Source of the DNA: Rhodanobacter sp. B04
GTDB lineage: Bacteria > Pseudomonadota > Gammaproteobacteria > Xanthomonadales > Rhodanobacteraceae
DNA length: 64,000 nucleotides
Direction: 5' to 3'
NCBI RefSeq assembly: GCF_002001125.1
Contig: NZ_MUNV01000008.1
Coordinates: 124,001 to 188,000, forward strand
The notes under the pieces are model-generated. The model searched no databases. It saw nothing but the letters and a program-made list of their open reading frames with translations, and was not told where the DNA came from. The position numbers were made by a program, and so were the translations under genes. Below, in pieces: positions 31,620 through 42,131 of this stretch; positions within the stretch are counted from its first letter, which is position 1, and every line of letters starts with the position of its first letter.

Positions 31620-32255
31620 ATGTACAGCATTGTCCTGGTCGATGACCACGCCATCGTTCGCGAAGGTTTCAAGCGGCTGATCGAAATGGAGCCGGATCTC
31701 GACGTGGTGGCCGAGTGCCGCAACGCCGATGATGCGGTGGAGTCCGTCAGTCACTACCGCCCTGATCTGGTGGCGCTGGATCTTTCGCTGCCCGATGGCA
31801 GCGGCCTGCCATTGATCGAGCATTTGCTCAGCGTGTCAGCCGAGACGCGCATCGTGGTGTTGAGCATGCACGATGGCGAACCCTACGTGTCCGAGGCGTT
31901 GCGCCGCGGGGCCAGCGGCTACGTCACCAAGGGCGTGGCGCCTGAGGAACTGGTGGCGGGCCTGCGGGCAGTGATGCAGGGCGAGTGCTTCCTCAGCTCT
32001 GACCTGCGCCAGCGCCGGGCTGACCGGCCGAACGCCGCGCTGGATCCGATCAACCGGCTGACTGCGCGCGAGCGCGAGGTTTTCCTGTTGCTCGCCGGAG
32101 GCCGCGCACCGAAGCAGGTGGCGGCGCAACTGGGGATCGGCCAGAAGACGGTGTACATCCATCGCGCCAGCCTGATGGGCAAGCTGGGTGCCGGCTCGGA
32201 ACTGGATTTGTACCGCATGGCGACCGAACGCGGGTTGTTGCCACCCAGCGGCTGA
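31620..32255 (+). CDS. NarL/UhpA-type response regulator
   Basis: This 211-residue regulator has a receiver domain with the phospho-acceptor Asp in LVALDLSLPDGSG, Lys in GYVTKG, and a C-terminal LuxR-type helix-turn-helix (LTAREREVFLLLAGGRAPKQVAAQLGIG). The neighbouring divergent HisKA_3 kinase is its likely partner. The ATG at 31620 (MYSIVLVDDHAIVREGF) is the family start; 29 upstream codons were dropped. Autoregulation through the shared 66-bp gap is plausible. Confidence 0.9.
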   Translation: MYSIVLVDDHAIVREGFKRLIEMEPDLDVVAECRNADDAVESVSHYRPDLVALDLSLPDGSGLPLIEHLLSVSAETRIVVLSMHDGEPYVSEALRRGASGYVTKGVAPEELVAGLRAVMQGECFLSSDLRQRRADRPNAALDPINRLTAREREVFLLLAGGRAPKQVAAQLGIGQKTVYIHRASLMGKLGAGSELDLYRMATERGLLPPSG

Positions 32256-32272
32256 GCCTGCCGTACGGCGAT

Positions 32273-33946
32273 TCAGGCGGTCTGTGCGCGGTCCAGCATC
32301 TGCTTGGCGTGGGCGCGGGTTTCGCGGGTGATCTCCACCCCGCCGAGCATGCGCGCCAGTTCGTCGCGACGGCCGTTGCTGTCCAGCTTCTCGATCTGCG
32401 TGCGGGTGGAATCGCCATCGCTGTGCTTGGCCACGCGCAGATGGGCATGGCCTTGCGCAGCCACCTGCGGCAGATGGGTGACGCACAGCACCTGGCGCTG
32501 ACCGCCGAGGGCGCGCAGCTTCTGCCCGACCACCTCGGCCACCGCGCCGCCGATGCCGGTGTCGACCTCGTCGAAGATCATGCTGCCGACGGTGTCCTTG
32601 CCCAGCGTGGCGACCTCGATGGCAAGGCTGATGCGCGCCAGTTCGCCGCCGGAGGCGACCTTGCGCAACGGTCGTGGCGGCTGGCCCGGGTTGGCGCTGA
32701 CCAGCAGTTCGCAACGCTCGCGGCCTTGCGCATCGGGTTCATCGCTTTCGGCAGGCTCCAACTCGATCTTCAGCACGCCGCCGGCCATGCCCAGCTCGGC
32801 CATCAGTGCGCTGACTTCCGTGCCGAGTCGTTCGGCGGCCGTGCCGCGGGCCTTGCTCAAGGCATGGGCGGCCTGGGTGTAGTCGCGCTGCAGTTTCTCG
32901 CGCTGGGTAGCCAACTGCTCCAGCGCCTCGCCGGCGCCTTCCAGCTCGGCCAGTTCCGCTTGCAGTGAGGCCAGCTTCTCGTGCAGTTCGGCGACCGGCA
33001 GGCGATGGCGGCGCGACAGTTCGTGCAGGCGGGTGAGGTGGGTGTCGACCTCGGCATAGCGTTCCGGGTCGAGATCGACATCCTGCGCGTAGTGGCTAAG
33101 GCCATCGGCGGCCTCGCCAAGCTGGATGGTGGCGTTGTCCAGCAGTTCGAGCAGCGGGTTGAGCTTGTCGTCGAGCGCGGCGAGCTTGCCCAGTTCGGCA
33201 TGGGCGCGGCCAAGCGCACGACGCAGGGCGAACTCGCTGTCGCCGTCGAGCAGTTCGACCACGCCGGCGGCGCCTTCGGCGAGCCGGCCGGCATTGGCGA
33301 GGCGTTTGTGGCTGGCCTCCAGCTCGGTCAGTTCGGCAGCGGGGAGTGCCCATTTTTCCAGTTCACTGGCTTCATGGCGCAGCAGTTCGAGCCGATGTTC
33401 GCGATCGTCGCCGCCGCTCAGCTTGCGGATGCGGGCGCCGAGCTCGCGCCATTGCGTGGCCAGCTCGCGCACCTGCGCTGCCAGCGTTTCGTTGCCGGCG
33501 TACGCATCGAGCAGGTTGAGCTGGTGGGCGCGCGACAGCAGCGCCTGGTGCTCGTGCTGGCCGTGGATTTCCACCAGCAGGGTGGCCAGTTCGCCGAGCT
33601 GGCTGGCGTTCGCCGGACGACCGTTGATCCAGGCGCGCGAGCTGCCTTCGGCACGGATCACCCGGCGCAGCTGGCAGGCGCCATCCTCGTCCAGCTCCTC
33701 GCGCTGCAGCCACGCGCGGGCTTCGGGCAGTTCGGCCAGGTCGAACTCGGCGGCCAGTTCGGCGCGATCGCTGCCGGCGCGCACCATGCCGCTGTCGGCG
33801 CGGGCACCGGCCAGCAGCATCAGCGCGTCGACCAGCAGCGACTTGCCGGCGCCGGTCTCGCCACTGACCACGGTAAGGCCTGGGCCGAAAGCGATCTCGG
33901 CTTCTTCGACAACGGCGAAATGGCGGACGTAGAGCGAAGTAAGCAT
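32273..33946 (-). CDS. recN: DNA repair protein RecN
   Basis: RecN is an SMC-like ATPase in double-strand break repair. The 557-residue protein has Walker A GETGAGKSLLVDALMLLAG near residue 30, a long coiled-coil middle (about 160-370, rich in Leu/Ala/Glu) and the C-terminal ATPase half with SGGELARISLA and MIFDEVDTGIGG. The ATG at 33946 (MLTSLYVRHFAVVEE) was chosen over a start 19 codons upstream. recN beside hrcA is a common order. The 3' end converges on the response regulator. Confidence 0.95.
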   Translation of the reverse strand: MLTSLYVRHFAVVEEAEIAFGPGLTVVSGETGAGKSLLVDALMLLAGARADSGMVRAGSDRAELAAEFDLAELPEARAWLQREELDEDGACQLRRVIRAEGSSRAWINGRPANASQLGELATLLVEIHGQHEHQALLSRAHQLNLLDAYAGNETLAAQVRELATQWRELGARIRKLSGGDDREHRLELLRHEASELEKWALPAAELTELEASHKRLANAGRLAEGAAGVVELLDGDSEFALRRALGRAHAELGKLAALDDKLNPLLELLDNATIQLGEAADGLSHYAQDVDLDPERYAEVDTHLTRLHELSRRHRLPVAELHEKLASLQAELAELEGAGEALEQLATQREKLQRDYTQAAHALSKARGTAAERLGTEVSALMAELGMAGGVLKIELEPAESDEPDAQGRERCELLVSANPGQPPRPLRKVASGGELARISLAIEVATLGKDTVGSMIFDEVDTGIGGAVAEVVGQKLRALGGQRQVLCVTHLPQVAAQGHAHLRVAKHSDGDSTRTQIEKLDSNGRRDELARMLGGVEITRETRAHAKQMLDRAQTA

Positions 33947-34068
33947 GGATGAGGACAATGTGGAGTCGGGCGATTGTAACGGCATGCCACGTGGCAGAAT
34001 CATGCCAAGGCTTGCATGCGAAGCGCGCAGACCTTATTTGTTTGTAGTCTCACGGATTGCCACAGCGC

Positions 34069-35130
34069 ATGCCTTTTTCCCACGGCCACGACCTTGATGC
34101 CCGCGCACGACGCCTGTTGCGCACGCTGATCGCCCAGTATCTGGTCGATGGCGAGCCGGTGGGTTCGCGCACGCTGTCGCGCTCGTCCGGACTGGACGTG
34201 AGCCCGGCGACCATCCGCAACATCATGGCCGACCTTGAGGACGCCGGCCTGGTGGCTTCGCCGCATACCTCGGCCGGGCGCGTGCCGACGCCGCGCGGGT
34301 TGCGCCTGTTCGTCGACAGCCTGATCGAGCTGCAGCCGCTGCCGCGCGAGGACATGGCCCGGCTGCAGCGCGAGCTTCCGCCGGGGCCGACCACCACCCG
34401 TGACCTGCTGGGCAACGTGTCGACCCTGCTGTCGGCGATGACCCATTTCGCCGGCGTAGTCACGGTGCCGCGGCAGGTGGATTTCCCACTGCGACATATT
34501 GATTTCGTGCCGTTGCCCGACGCCCGCGTGCTGGTGATCCTGGTGTTCAGCGACAACCAGGTGCAGAACCGCATCGTGCAGCTGGCCAAGCCGCTGGACA
34601 GCCGCGAGCTGGAGCAGGCGGCGAACTACCTCAACCATCATTTTGCAGGCCTGCGCGTGGACGATATCCGCGCCCACCTGTTGCGCGAGCTGCGCGAGGC
34701 CGGCAGCGAGCTGAACAGCCTGCTGGCCAGTTCGATGGAATTGGCGGCTGCCTCGTTCGCCCCGCACAGCGAAGGCGATGATGTGCTGGTCAGCGGCCAG
34801 ACCAACCTGATGGCGTATTCCGAACTGGCCAACCTGGAGCGGCTGCGCGAGCTGTTCGAGGCGTTCCAGAAGAAGAACGAAATGCTGCAACTGATGGAAG
34901 TATGTGCCCGCGCGCCCGGCGTTCGGCTGTTCATCGGCGAGGAATCGGGCTTCACGGCACTGGATGGATGCAGCGTGGTCACCGCCAGCTACGGGGTGCA
35001 AGGGCGGGTACTGGGTGCGGTTGGCGTGATCGGACCAACGCGGATGGCCTACGAGCGGGTGATCCCGGTGGTACAGGCTACCGCCGGATTGCTCAGTGAC
35101 GCCTTGAATCGCGCCGCAACGACCTTATAA
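34069..35130 (+). CDS. hrcA: Heat-inducible transcription repressor HrcA
   Basis: HrcA represses class I heat-shock operons by binding CIRCE. The 353-residue protein has a winged helix (LDARARRLLRTLIAQYLVDGEPVGSRTLSR, VSPATIRNIMADLEDAGLV, SPHTSAGRVPT) and a GAF-like effector domain with LLSAMTHFAGVV and IGEESG. No CIRCE (TTAGCACTC-N9-GAGTGCTAA) is visible upstream of hrcA, grpE or dnaK, so its target is probably elsewhere (for example groESL). The start is ATG 34069; TTG 34057 is less likely. Confidence 0.95.
   Translation: MPFSHGHDLDARARRLLRTLIAQYLVDGEPVGSRTLSRSSGLDVSPATIRNIMADLEDAGLVASPHTSAGRVPTPRGLRLFVDSLIELQPLPREDMARLQRELPPGPTTTRDLLGNVSTLLSAMTHFAGVVTVPRQVDFPLRHIDFVPLPDARVLVILVFSDNQVQNRIVQLAKPLDSRELEQAANYLNHHFAGLRVDDIRAHLLRELREAGSELNSLLASSMELAAASFAPHSEGDDVLVSGQTNLMAYSELANLERLRELFEAFQKKNEMLQLMEVCARAPGVRLFIGEESGFTALDGCSVVTASYGVQGRVLGAVGVIGPTRMAYERVIPVVQATAGLLSDALNRAATTL
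35102..35130 (+). promoter_or_regulatory. Possible sigma-32 promoter for grpE
   Basis: CCTTGAA (35102-35108) and CCTTATAA (35123-35130) are 14 bases apart in the last codons of hrcA. This is a moderate match to the heat-shock consensus, 84 bases before grpE. Confidence 0.35.
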
Positions 35131-35213
35131 CCGCCCCGGGAGGCGGAATACCCCGCAAAATCATCGACGGTTGGCACTACGTGCCGGCCATGAACCTTCG
35201 TTTGGAGTGACGC

Positions 35214-35747
35214 ATGCAGAACAACGATCCACAGTCGCCGGGCGCGGCGCCGGCCCAGGCCACGCCGGATGCAACTTCGGGCGCTGAACTCGAGGCGCTG
35301 CAGGCGCGCGTGGCCGAGCTGGAAGCGAGCAACGCCGAATTGCGCGAGACCGTGCTGCGCGAGAAGGCCGAGATCGAGAACCAGCGCCGCCGCCTGCACC
35401 GTGACCTGGAGCAGGCGCGCCGCTTCGCCAACGAGAAACTGCTGAACGAGTTGCTGCCGGTCTACGACGGACTGGAAAGTGGGCTGGCGGTGGAAAGCGC
35501 CGATGTCGCCTCGATGCGCGAGGGTATCAGCCTCACCCTGAAGTCGCTGCTGAAGGTGGCCGAGAACAACGGCATGTCGCAGGTCGATCCGCTCGGCCTG
35601 CCGCTCGATCCGGAGCGCCACCATGCCGTGAGCATGGTCGAGGCGCCGGGCCAGGCACCGGGCACCGTGGTCAGCGTGCTGCAGAAGGGCTACGTGCTCA
35701 ACGACCGTCTGTTGCGTCCGGCCCTGGTCGCGGTGGCCAGGGACTGA
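35214..35747 (+). CDS. grpE: Nucleotide exchange factor GrpE
   Basis: GrpE releases ADP from DnaK. The 177-residue protein has a long N-terminal coiled coil (LEALQARVAELEASNAEL to about residue 85), the four-helix part with ANEKLLNELLPVYDGLE, and the beta domain that contacts DnaK (GMSQVDPLG, DPERHHAVSMVE, VLQKGYVLNDRLLRPALV). TTGGAGTGACGC precedes the ATG. Order hrcA-grpE-dnaK-dnaJ is intact. Confidence 0.97.
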   Translation: MQNNDPQSPGAAPAQATPDATSGAELEALQARVAELEASNAELRETVLREKAEIENQRRRLHRDLEQARRFANEKLLNELLPVYDGLESGLAVESADVASMREGISLTLKSLLKVAENNGMSQVDPLGLPLDPERHHAVSMVEAPGQAPGTVVSVLQKGYVLNDRLLRPALVAVARD

Positions 35748-35822
35748 AGTTTTTCTTGCTGGCGCCAACCTGAATGGCGCGCCGGCAAACAGCATGAAAT
35801 CGCATCCGGGGCCTTGTCGGCA

Positions 35823-35849
35823 TTGAATCGCCTGACCAGACCCCCATCT
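35823..35849 (+). promoter_or_regulatory. Sigma-32 heat-shock promoter of dnaK
   Basis: TTGAA at 35823-35827 and CCCCATCT at 35842-35849 are separated by 14 bases, a close match to the RpoH consensus, and lie 50 bases before dnaK. Confidence 0.7.
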
Positions 35850-35898
35850 GAAAACCAGTCGCGGCCGCGGGGGCCGCAAAAAGATCCGGAGCATACAC

Positions 35899-37818
<1,920 letters not shown>

Positions 37819-37848
37819 TCGCCAGCGTTATTGACATGGTCGATTCGA

Positions 37849-37885
37849 CAGCCCGCGTCCGGCATTCCAGGCGTGGGCTGTTTGT
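37849..37885 (+). other. Hairpin between dnaK and dnaJ
   Basis: CAGCCCGCG and CGTGGGCTG form a stem followed by TTTG. It may attenuate read-through from dnaK into dnaJ or stabilise the dnaK message. Confidence 0.4.
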
Positions 37886-37952
37886 TGAGAGAATGCAGGA
37901 CATGGAACGACCGGTTCCATGCAGGGGCGCGACAAGCAGTGTGGATAGGTGA

Positions 37953-39080
37953 ATGAGCAAGCGTGACTATTACGAAGTGCTGGGTGTCGAACGTACCGTC
38001 ACCGAGGTCGAGCTGAAGAAATCCTTCCGCCGGCTGGCGATGAAGTACCACCCTGACCGCTGCCCGGACGATCCGCATGCGCAGGAGAAGTTCAAGGAGG
38101 CCAAGGAGGCCTACGAGGTGCTCTCCGATGCGCAGAAGCGCGCGATGTACGACCAGCACGGCCATGCCGCGTTCGAGCACGGCATGGGCGGTCGCGGCGG
38201 CGCCGGCTTTGGCGACGTGGGCGACATCTTCGGCGACATCTTCGGCGACATCTTCGGCAGGAATGGCGGCGGTCGCGGGCGTCCGCGACGCGGTGCCGAC
38301 CTGCGCTACATCATGGAACTGGATCTGGAAGAGGCCGTGTTCGGCGTCAGCCGGCAGATCGAGGTGCCGAGCCAGGTCAATTGCCACCACTGCAATGGCA
38401 GCGGCTCGGAAGACGGCAAGGTCAGCAAGTGCAAGACCTGCCACGGCCACGGCCAGGTACGCATGCAGAACGGCATCTTCTCGATCCAGCAGACCTGCCC
38501 GCATTGCAGCGGCACCGGCCAGGCGATCGAGAGGCCGTGCAAGAAGTGCCATGGCGAGGGGCGCATCGAGGAAACCCGCACCTTGTCCGTGCAGATTCCG
38601 GCCGGCGTCGACAACGGCGATCGCATCCGTCTGACCGGGCAGGGCGAGGCGGGGCCGTCCGGTACGCCGGCTGGTGACTTGTACGTGGAAGTGCATGTGC
38701 GCGAGCACGCGATCTTCCAGCGCGAAGGCAATGATCTGTACTGCGAACTGCCGATCCGCTTCTCGCAGGCGGCGCTCGGTGTCGAATTGCCGGTGCCGAC
38801 GCTGGAAGGCGAAATACCGATCAGCATTCCGCCCGAAACGCAGACCGGCACGCAGTTCCGCCTGCGCGGACGCGGCGTCAAGTCGGTGCGCAGCAGCCGC
38901 CACGGCGATCTGATCTGCCGCGTGGTGGTCGAGACGCCGGTGCGGCTGACCAAGCAGCAGCGCGAACTGCTCGAATCACTGGAAGCCACCTTCGACAGCA
39001 ACGACGCCGGCAAGCACACGCCGCGCGCCAAGGGCTGGGTCGACGGCGTGAAGCAGTTCTGGTCGAAAGTCACCGCATGA
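37953..39080 (+). CDS. dnaJ: Chaperone protein DnaJ (Hsp40)
   Basis: DnaJ delivers substrates to DnaK and stimulates its ATPase. The 375-residue type I protein has a J domain with the HPD motif in [10 protein letters not shown] (about residue 33), a Gly/Phe-rich linker with the repeated [13 protein letters not shown], four zinc-binding CxxCxGxG repeats ([32 protein letters not shown]) and the C-terminal substrate domains. All eight cysteines are present. Confidence 0.97.
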   Translation: MSKRDYYEVLGVERTVTEVELKKSFRRLAMKYHPDRCPDDPHAQEKFKEAKEAYEVLSDAQKRAMYDQHGHAAFEHGMGGRGGAGFGDVGDIFGDIFGDIFGRNGGGRGRPRRGADLRYIMELDLEEAVFGVSRQIEVPSQVNCHHCNGSGSEDGKVSKCKTCHGHGQVRMQNGIFSIQQTCPHCSGTGQAIERPCKKCHGEGRIEETRTLSVQIPAGVDNGDRIRLTGQGEAGPSGTPAGDLYVEVHVREHAIFQREGNDLYCELPIRFSQAALGVELPVPTLEGEIPISIPPETQTGTQFRLRGRGVKSVRSSRHGDLICRVVVETPVRLTKQQRELLESLEATFDSNDAGKHTPRAKGWVDGVKQFWSKVTA

Positions 39081-39129
39081 AGCAACGGCACACGCGCTAG
39101 CATGGGCCGATCGACGGATTGACTGGAAT

Positions 39130-39936
39130 ATGCCGATGACCCGACCGGTTCGCCTCGCCATCAGTGGTGCCTCTGGCCGCATGGGCCGCGCGTTGCTGCA
39201 TCTGCTCGGCGAGGATGTGCGCTTCGAACTGGTGCACGCGGTGGTTTCGCCCGGTTCGACCCACGCCGGCCAGCCGGTGTTCGCGGGCCATGGCGATTCA
39301 TTGCGTTATGCCGTTGACTGGACGCATGCACCGGCACTGGATGTCGTCATCGACTTCAGTGGCGCGGCTGGCCTGGCCACGGCGCTCGATCATTGCCGCG
39401 TGTGCGGTGCGGCGCTGGTCAGCGGCACCACCGGGCTTGATGCTGCGATGGAAGTGCGTCTGGCCGATGCCGGCAAGCATATTGCGATCCTGCGTGCAGC
39501 CAATTTCAGTCTTGGCGTGGCGGTGTTGACGCGGTTGTTGCGTGAAGCTGCCGCGGCGCTGCCGGATTGGGATCTCGAAATCGTCGAGGCCCATCACAGC
39601 CGCAAGCAGGATGCGCCATCGGGCACCGCACTGGCCCTGGGCCATGCAGCTGCGGCGGCTCGCCACACCGCGCTCGAACAGGCCGCCGTGTACAGCCGCG
39701 AAGGCCAGACAGGTGAGCGTGTCGACGGCAGCATCGGTTTCGCCGTGGTTCGCGGTGGCGATATCGTCGGCGAGCACACCGCCGTGTTGATCGGGCAGGG
39801 TGAGCGGCTGGAACTCGGGCATCGCGCCACCGATCGCTCGATTTTCGCGCGCGGCGCCTTGCAGGCAGCCCATTGGCTGGCCGGTCACGCGCCCGGACAT
39901 TGGCAGCTGGATGACGTGATCGCTACGCTGCGCTAG
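39130..39936 (+). CDS. dapB: 4-hydroxy-tetrahydrodipicolinate reductase
   Basis: DapB carries out the NAD(P)H-dependent reduction step towards diaminopimelate and lysine. The 268-residue protein shows the N-terminal nucleotide motif AISGASGRMGRAL, SGTTGLD, the catalytic histidine/lysine region EAHHSRKQDAPSGTA and the C-terminal substrate domain with SIGFAVVRGGDIVGEHTA. ATG 39136 has the better-spaced GGA; 39130 is the first ATG. It follows dnaJ by 49 bp with no terminator between. Confidence 0.95.
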   Translation: MPMTRPVRLAISGASGRMGRALLHLLGEDVRFELVHAVVSPGSTHAGQPVFAGHGDSLRYAVDWTHAPALDVVIDFSGAAGLATALDHCRVCGAALVSGTTGLDAAMEVRLADAGKHIAILRAANFSLGVAVLTRLLREAAAALPDWDLEIVEAHHSRKQDAPSGTALALGHAAAAARHTALEQAAVYSREGQTGERVDGSIGFAVVRGGDIVGEHTAVLIGQGERLELGHRATDRSIFARGALQAAHWLAGHAPGHWQLDDVIATLR

Positions 39937-40000
39937 TCCACTGTTCGCCGGCATCGGCTTGTGTCGCGCCGCCGCCGCCGTTAGCATCGATACGTTGTCA

Positions 40001-40198
40001 TTGGGGAGTAGCCTGCCTCGTCCCCAGAGGCGTTCGCATCAACACACTTGGTCGCCGGTCGTTTCCGGCGCCATGGTGCGAACAGCAGCCGTCGCCACCA
40101 GGTAGCGGCCCTGCCCGGCGAGACCTTTGGCCATCGACATGCTTACCCGGCCGGGCGAGCGGTGTCGTTGAGCCATCGGTTATTCCGTTCGCCCGGCC
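40001..40198 (+). ncRNA. yybP-ykoY manganese riboswitch
   Basis: The leader contains the family hallmarks in order: TTGGGGAGTAGCC (40001-40013), CATCAACA (about 40037) and GGCGAGACCTTTGGCC (about 40128-40142). These form the conserved loops of the yybP-ykoY aptamer, which binds Mn(II). Downstream, GGCCGGGCGA (40149-40158) can pair with TCGCCCGGCC (40189-40198), ending 11 bases before the start codon, so the expression platform probably controls ribosome access. It precedes a cation exchanger gene. Confidence 0.78.
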
Positions 40199-40209
40199 CA
40201 GGTCATTCC

Positions 40210-41214
40210 ATGTTGCTTACCCTGTGTCTGTTTCTCGGCTCGGCCGGCGCGATCTATTTTGCCTGCGAGTACTTCGTCAACGGCGTCGAATGGTTTGGGC
40301 AGAAACTCAAGCTTGGTGCCACGGCAACCGGTACGGTGCTTGCCGCATTCGGCACGGCATTGCCGGAAAGTGCGGTGACCTTCGTTGCGGTGATCTTCGG
40401 CAAGACGCCGGAGGCACGCGACATCGGTGTCGGCGCCGCGCTGGGTGGCCCGTTGGTGCTGGCCACGATCGCCTACGCGGTGGTCGGCGTGGCGCTCTGG
40501 TACAACCGTCGACAGCTGCAGCGGACTGACCGGATCATCCGGGTCGATCATCGGCGGTTGGCGCGCGACCAGTCGTGGTTCCTGGCGATCTTCGTGGTCA
40601 AGGTCGGGCTGGGGCTGGTCGTGTTCGCGTTCAAGCCGCTGCTGGGCGTGCTTTTCCTGGCTGCCTACGCGCTTTACGTGTGGCGCGAGATGCGCAGCGA
40701 TGACAGCGCGCCGGAGGAGGAGGTGCTTGAGCCGCTGAAGCTTCGTCCGAAGCACGCCGAGCCGGCATGGCGCTGGGTGGTGGCGCAGACTGTCGCGGCG
40801 CTGCTGGTAATTGCGGCTGCGTCGCGAGTTTTTGTCGGCCAGCTCGAAGCGATTGGCTCGGCGTTCGCACTGCCGCCGCACCTGGTGGCGCTGGTGCTGA
40901 GTCCGGTGGCGACGGAATTGCCGGAAACCATCAATGCATTGATCTGGGTGCGCCAGGGCAAGGAGCGACTCGCATTGGCCAATATCTCCGGTGCGATGAT
41001 GATCCAGGCGACCATCCCCAGCTCGCTGGCATTGTTCGCCACGCCGTGGCTGTTCGACACGCCGTTGATCGTGGCCGGTGCGTTGACCACGATGGCCATC
41101 GTCTATCTGTGGTGGCTGTTTCGTCGCGGCCGGGTAGATGCCCGCTGGCTGTTGCCGGTGGGCTTGTTGTACGGCGTGTTTGCCGTTTTGGTGGCCTGGC
41201 ATTTCGCCGGCTGA
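40210..41214 (+). CDS. CaCA-family cation exchanger, probable Mn exporter
   Basis: This 334-residue inner-membrane protein has about ten helices and the two inverted alpha-repeat motifs of the Na/Ca exchanger superfamily: ATGTVLAAFGTALPESAVTF (about 38-57) and LVLSPVATELPETINALIW (about 225). A charged cytoplasmic loop (REMRSDDSAPEEEVLEPLKL) divides the halves. Annotation would normally be sodium/calcium antiporter (YrbG-like), but the Mn-type riboswitch directly upstream points to manganese export. The ATG at 40210 follows the riboswitch; upstream in-frame codons lie inside the aptamer. Confidence 0.85.
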   Translation: MLLTLCLFLGSAGAIYFACEYFVNGVEWFGQKLKLGATATGTVLAAFGTALPESAVTFVAVIFGKTPEARDIGVGAALGGPLVLATIAYAVVGVALWYNRRQLQRTDRIIRVDHRRLARDQSWFLAIFVVKVGLGLVVFAFKPLLGVLFLAAYALYVWREMRSDDSAPEEEVLEPLKLRPKHAEPAWRWVVAQTVAALLVIAAASRVFVGQLEAIGSAFALPPHLVALVLSPVATELPETINALIWVRQGKERLALANISGAMMIQATIPSSLALFATPWLFDTPLIVAGALTTMAIVYLWWLFRRGRVDARWLLPVGLLYGVFAVLVAWHFAG

Positions 41215-41232
41215 TGGCTGGCGAAAGCGGGT

Positions 41233-41928
41233 TCAGTCGCGATGGGATGCGTTGCGGTCGCGGCCCGCACCCAGCCTGGTGTCGAGCCTGCCGAACAGCT
41301 TCTTGAACACGCGCGAGAATTTGCCGCGTTTGGTCTTGCGCAACTTCTCTTCCTCGCTGGTGAGCCAGGCGACCTGGATCACCCGCCGTTCGCCCTCGTA
41401 AGGAAGGTGGCCGTGGAAGGAATTATCGCAGCGCTTGAATACTGCAAACTCGCCGTAAAGCGGAGTCAGTTCCGGTGCGGCGAGGCTGTCGATGTCGTCG
41501 ATCTGGTGCAGGAAGCGCAAGCAGCCATCGCTGGTATCCGGCCATTGCGCATTCAGATAGATCAGTGCCGTGGCCACCTTGGACTTGCTGTCGGTATGGA
41601 TGGTGCCGTGGCGCTTGTTGAGCAGGCGGCACAAGGTGACCAGGGTCGGATACTGACCGAGATTGTCGATGCCCAGCCGCTGGCCGATCGCGCTGGCAAA
41701 CGCCGGCGATGTCATGTCGGCGATCAGCGTGTTGACCGAGGGCCCGCAATCGCTTGGATCGTAAGGAAAGAACCCGGCGCTGGAATAATTGGGAAAGTCG
41801 CGATCCAGCTCACTGCGCACTTCATCCGGCAATTGGCCGTGGGCCACCATGAAGGGGAAGGGATCTTGCTGCACCGTGGTATCCGGGCGATCGAGTCGGG
41901 CGGGATCGAGCAGGACGGCAGCACTCAT
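41233..41928 (-). CDS. 2OG-Fe(II) oxygenase, prolyl-4-hydroxylase-like
   Basis: This 231-residue protein of the 2OG-Fe(II) superfamily has the first ligands in HGTIHTDSKSKVAT (H-x-D) and the distal His and co-substrate Arg in SFHGHLPYEGERRVIQVAWL. FLHQIDDIDSLAAPELTPLYGEFAVFKR lies between as the beta-helix core. A basic C-terminal tail follows (KLRKTKRGKFSRVFKKLFGRLDTRLG). The substrate is unknown; relatives are found near polysaccharide or stress genes. It is divergent from carA. Confidence 0.75.
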   Translation of the reverse strand: MSAAVLLDPARLDRPDTTVQQDPFPFMVAHGQLPDEVRSELDRDFPNYSSAGFFPYDPSDCGPSVNTLIADMTSPAFASAIGQRLGIDNLGQYPTLVTLCRLLNKRHGTIHTDSKSKVATALIYLNAQWPDTSDGCLRFLHQIDDIDSLAAPELTPLYGEFAVFKRCDNSFHGHLPYEGERRVIQVAWLTSEEEKLRKTKRGKFSRVFKKLFGRLDTRLGAGRDRNASHRD

Positions 41929-42131
41929 AGGGCATTCAACTCCAATAATGGGATCTAGTGTAGCGCCGGCCGGTCGGCCACGAGTGGCTGGGATTCATAC
42001 TCCGTAAGGTGGACAGAAACGGCGTCTCCGCTTATCATTTCTACCCGCCCTGACCCTTTCCCTAACGAGCTCCACAAGCCAGCAATCGTGCGGCTTGCGG
42101 ATCTTGCTGCATCCAAAAGGCGGTTAACTTT

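Noticed and set aside
33947-35213. CIRCE operator search around hrcA and grpE
   Set aside because: No TTAGCACTC or its partner half was found in these gaps.
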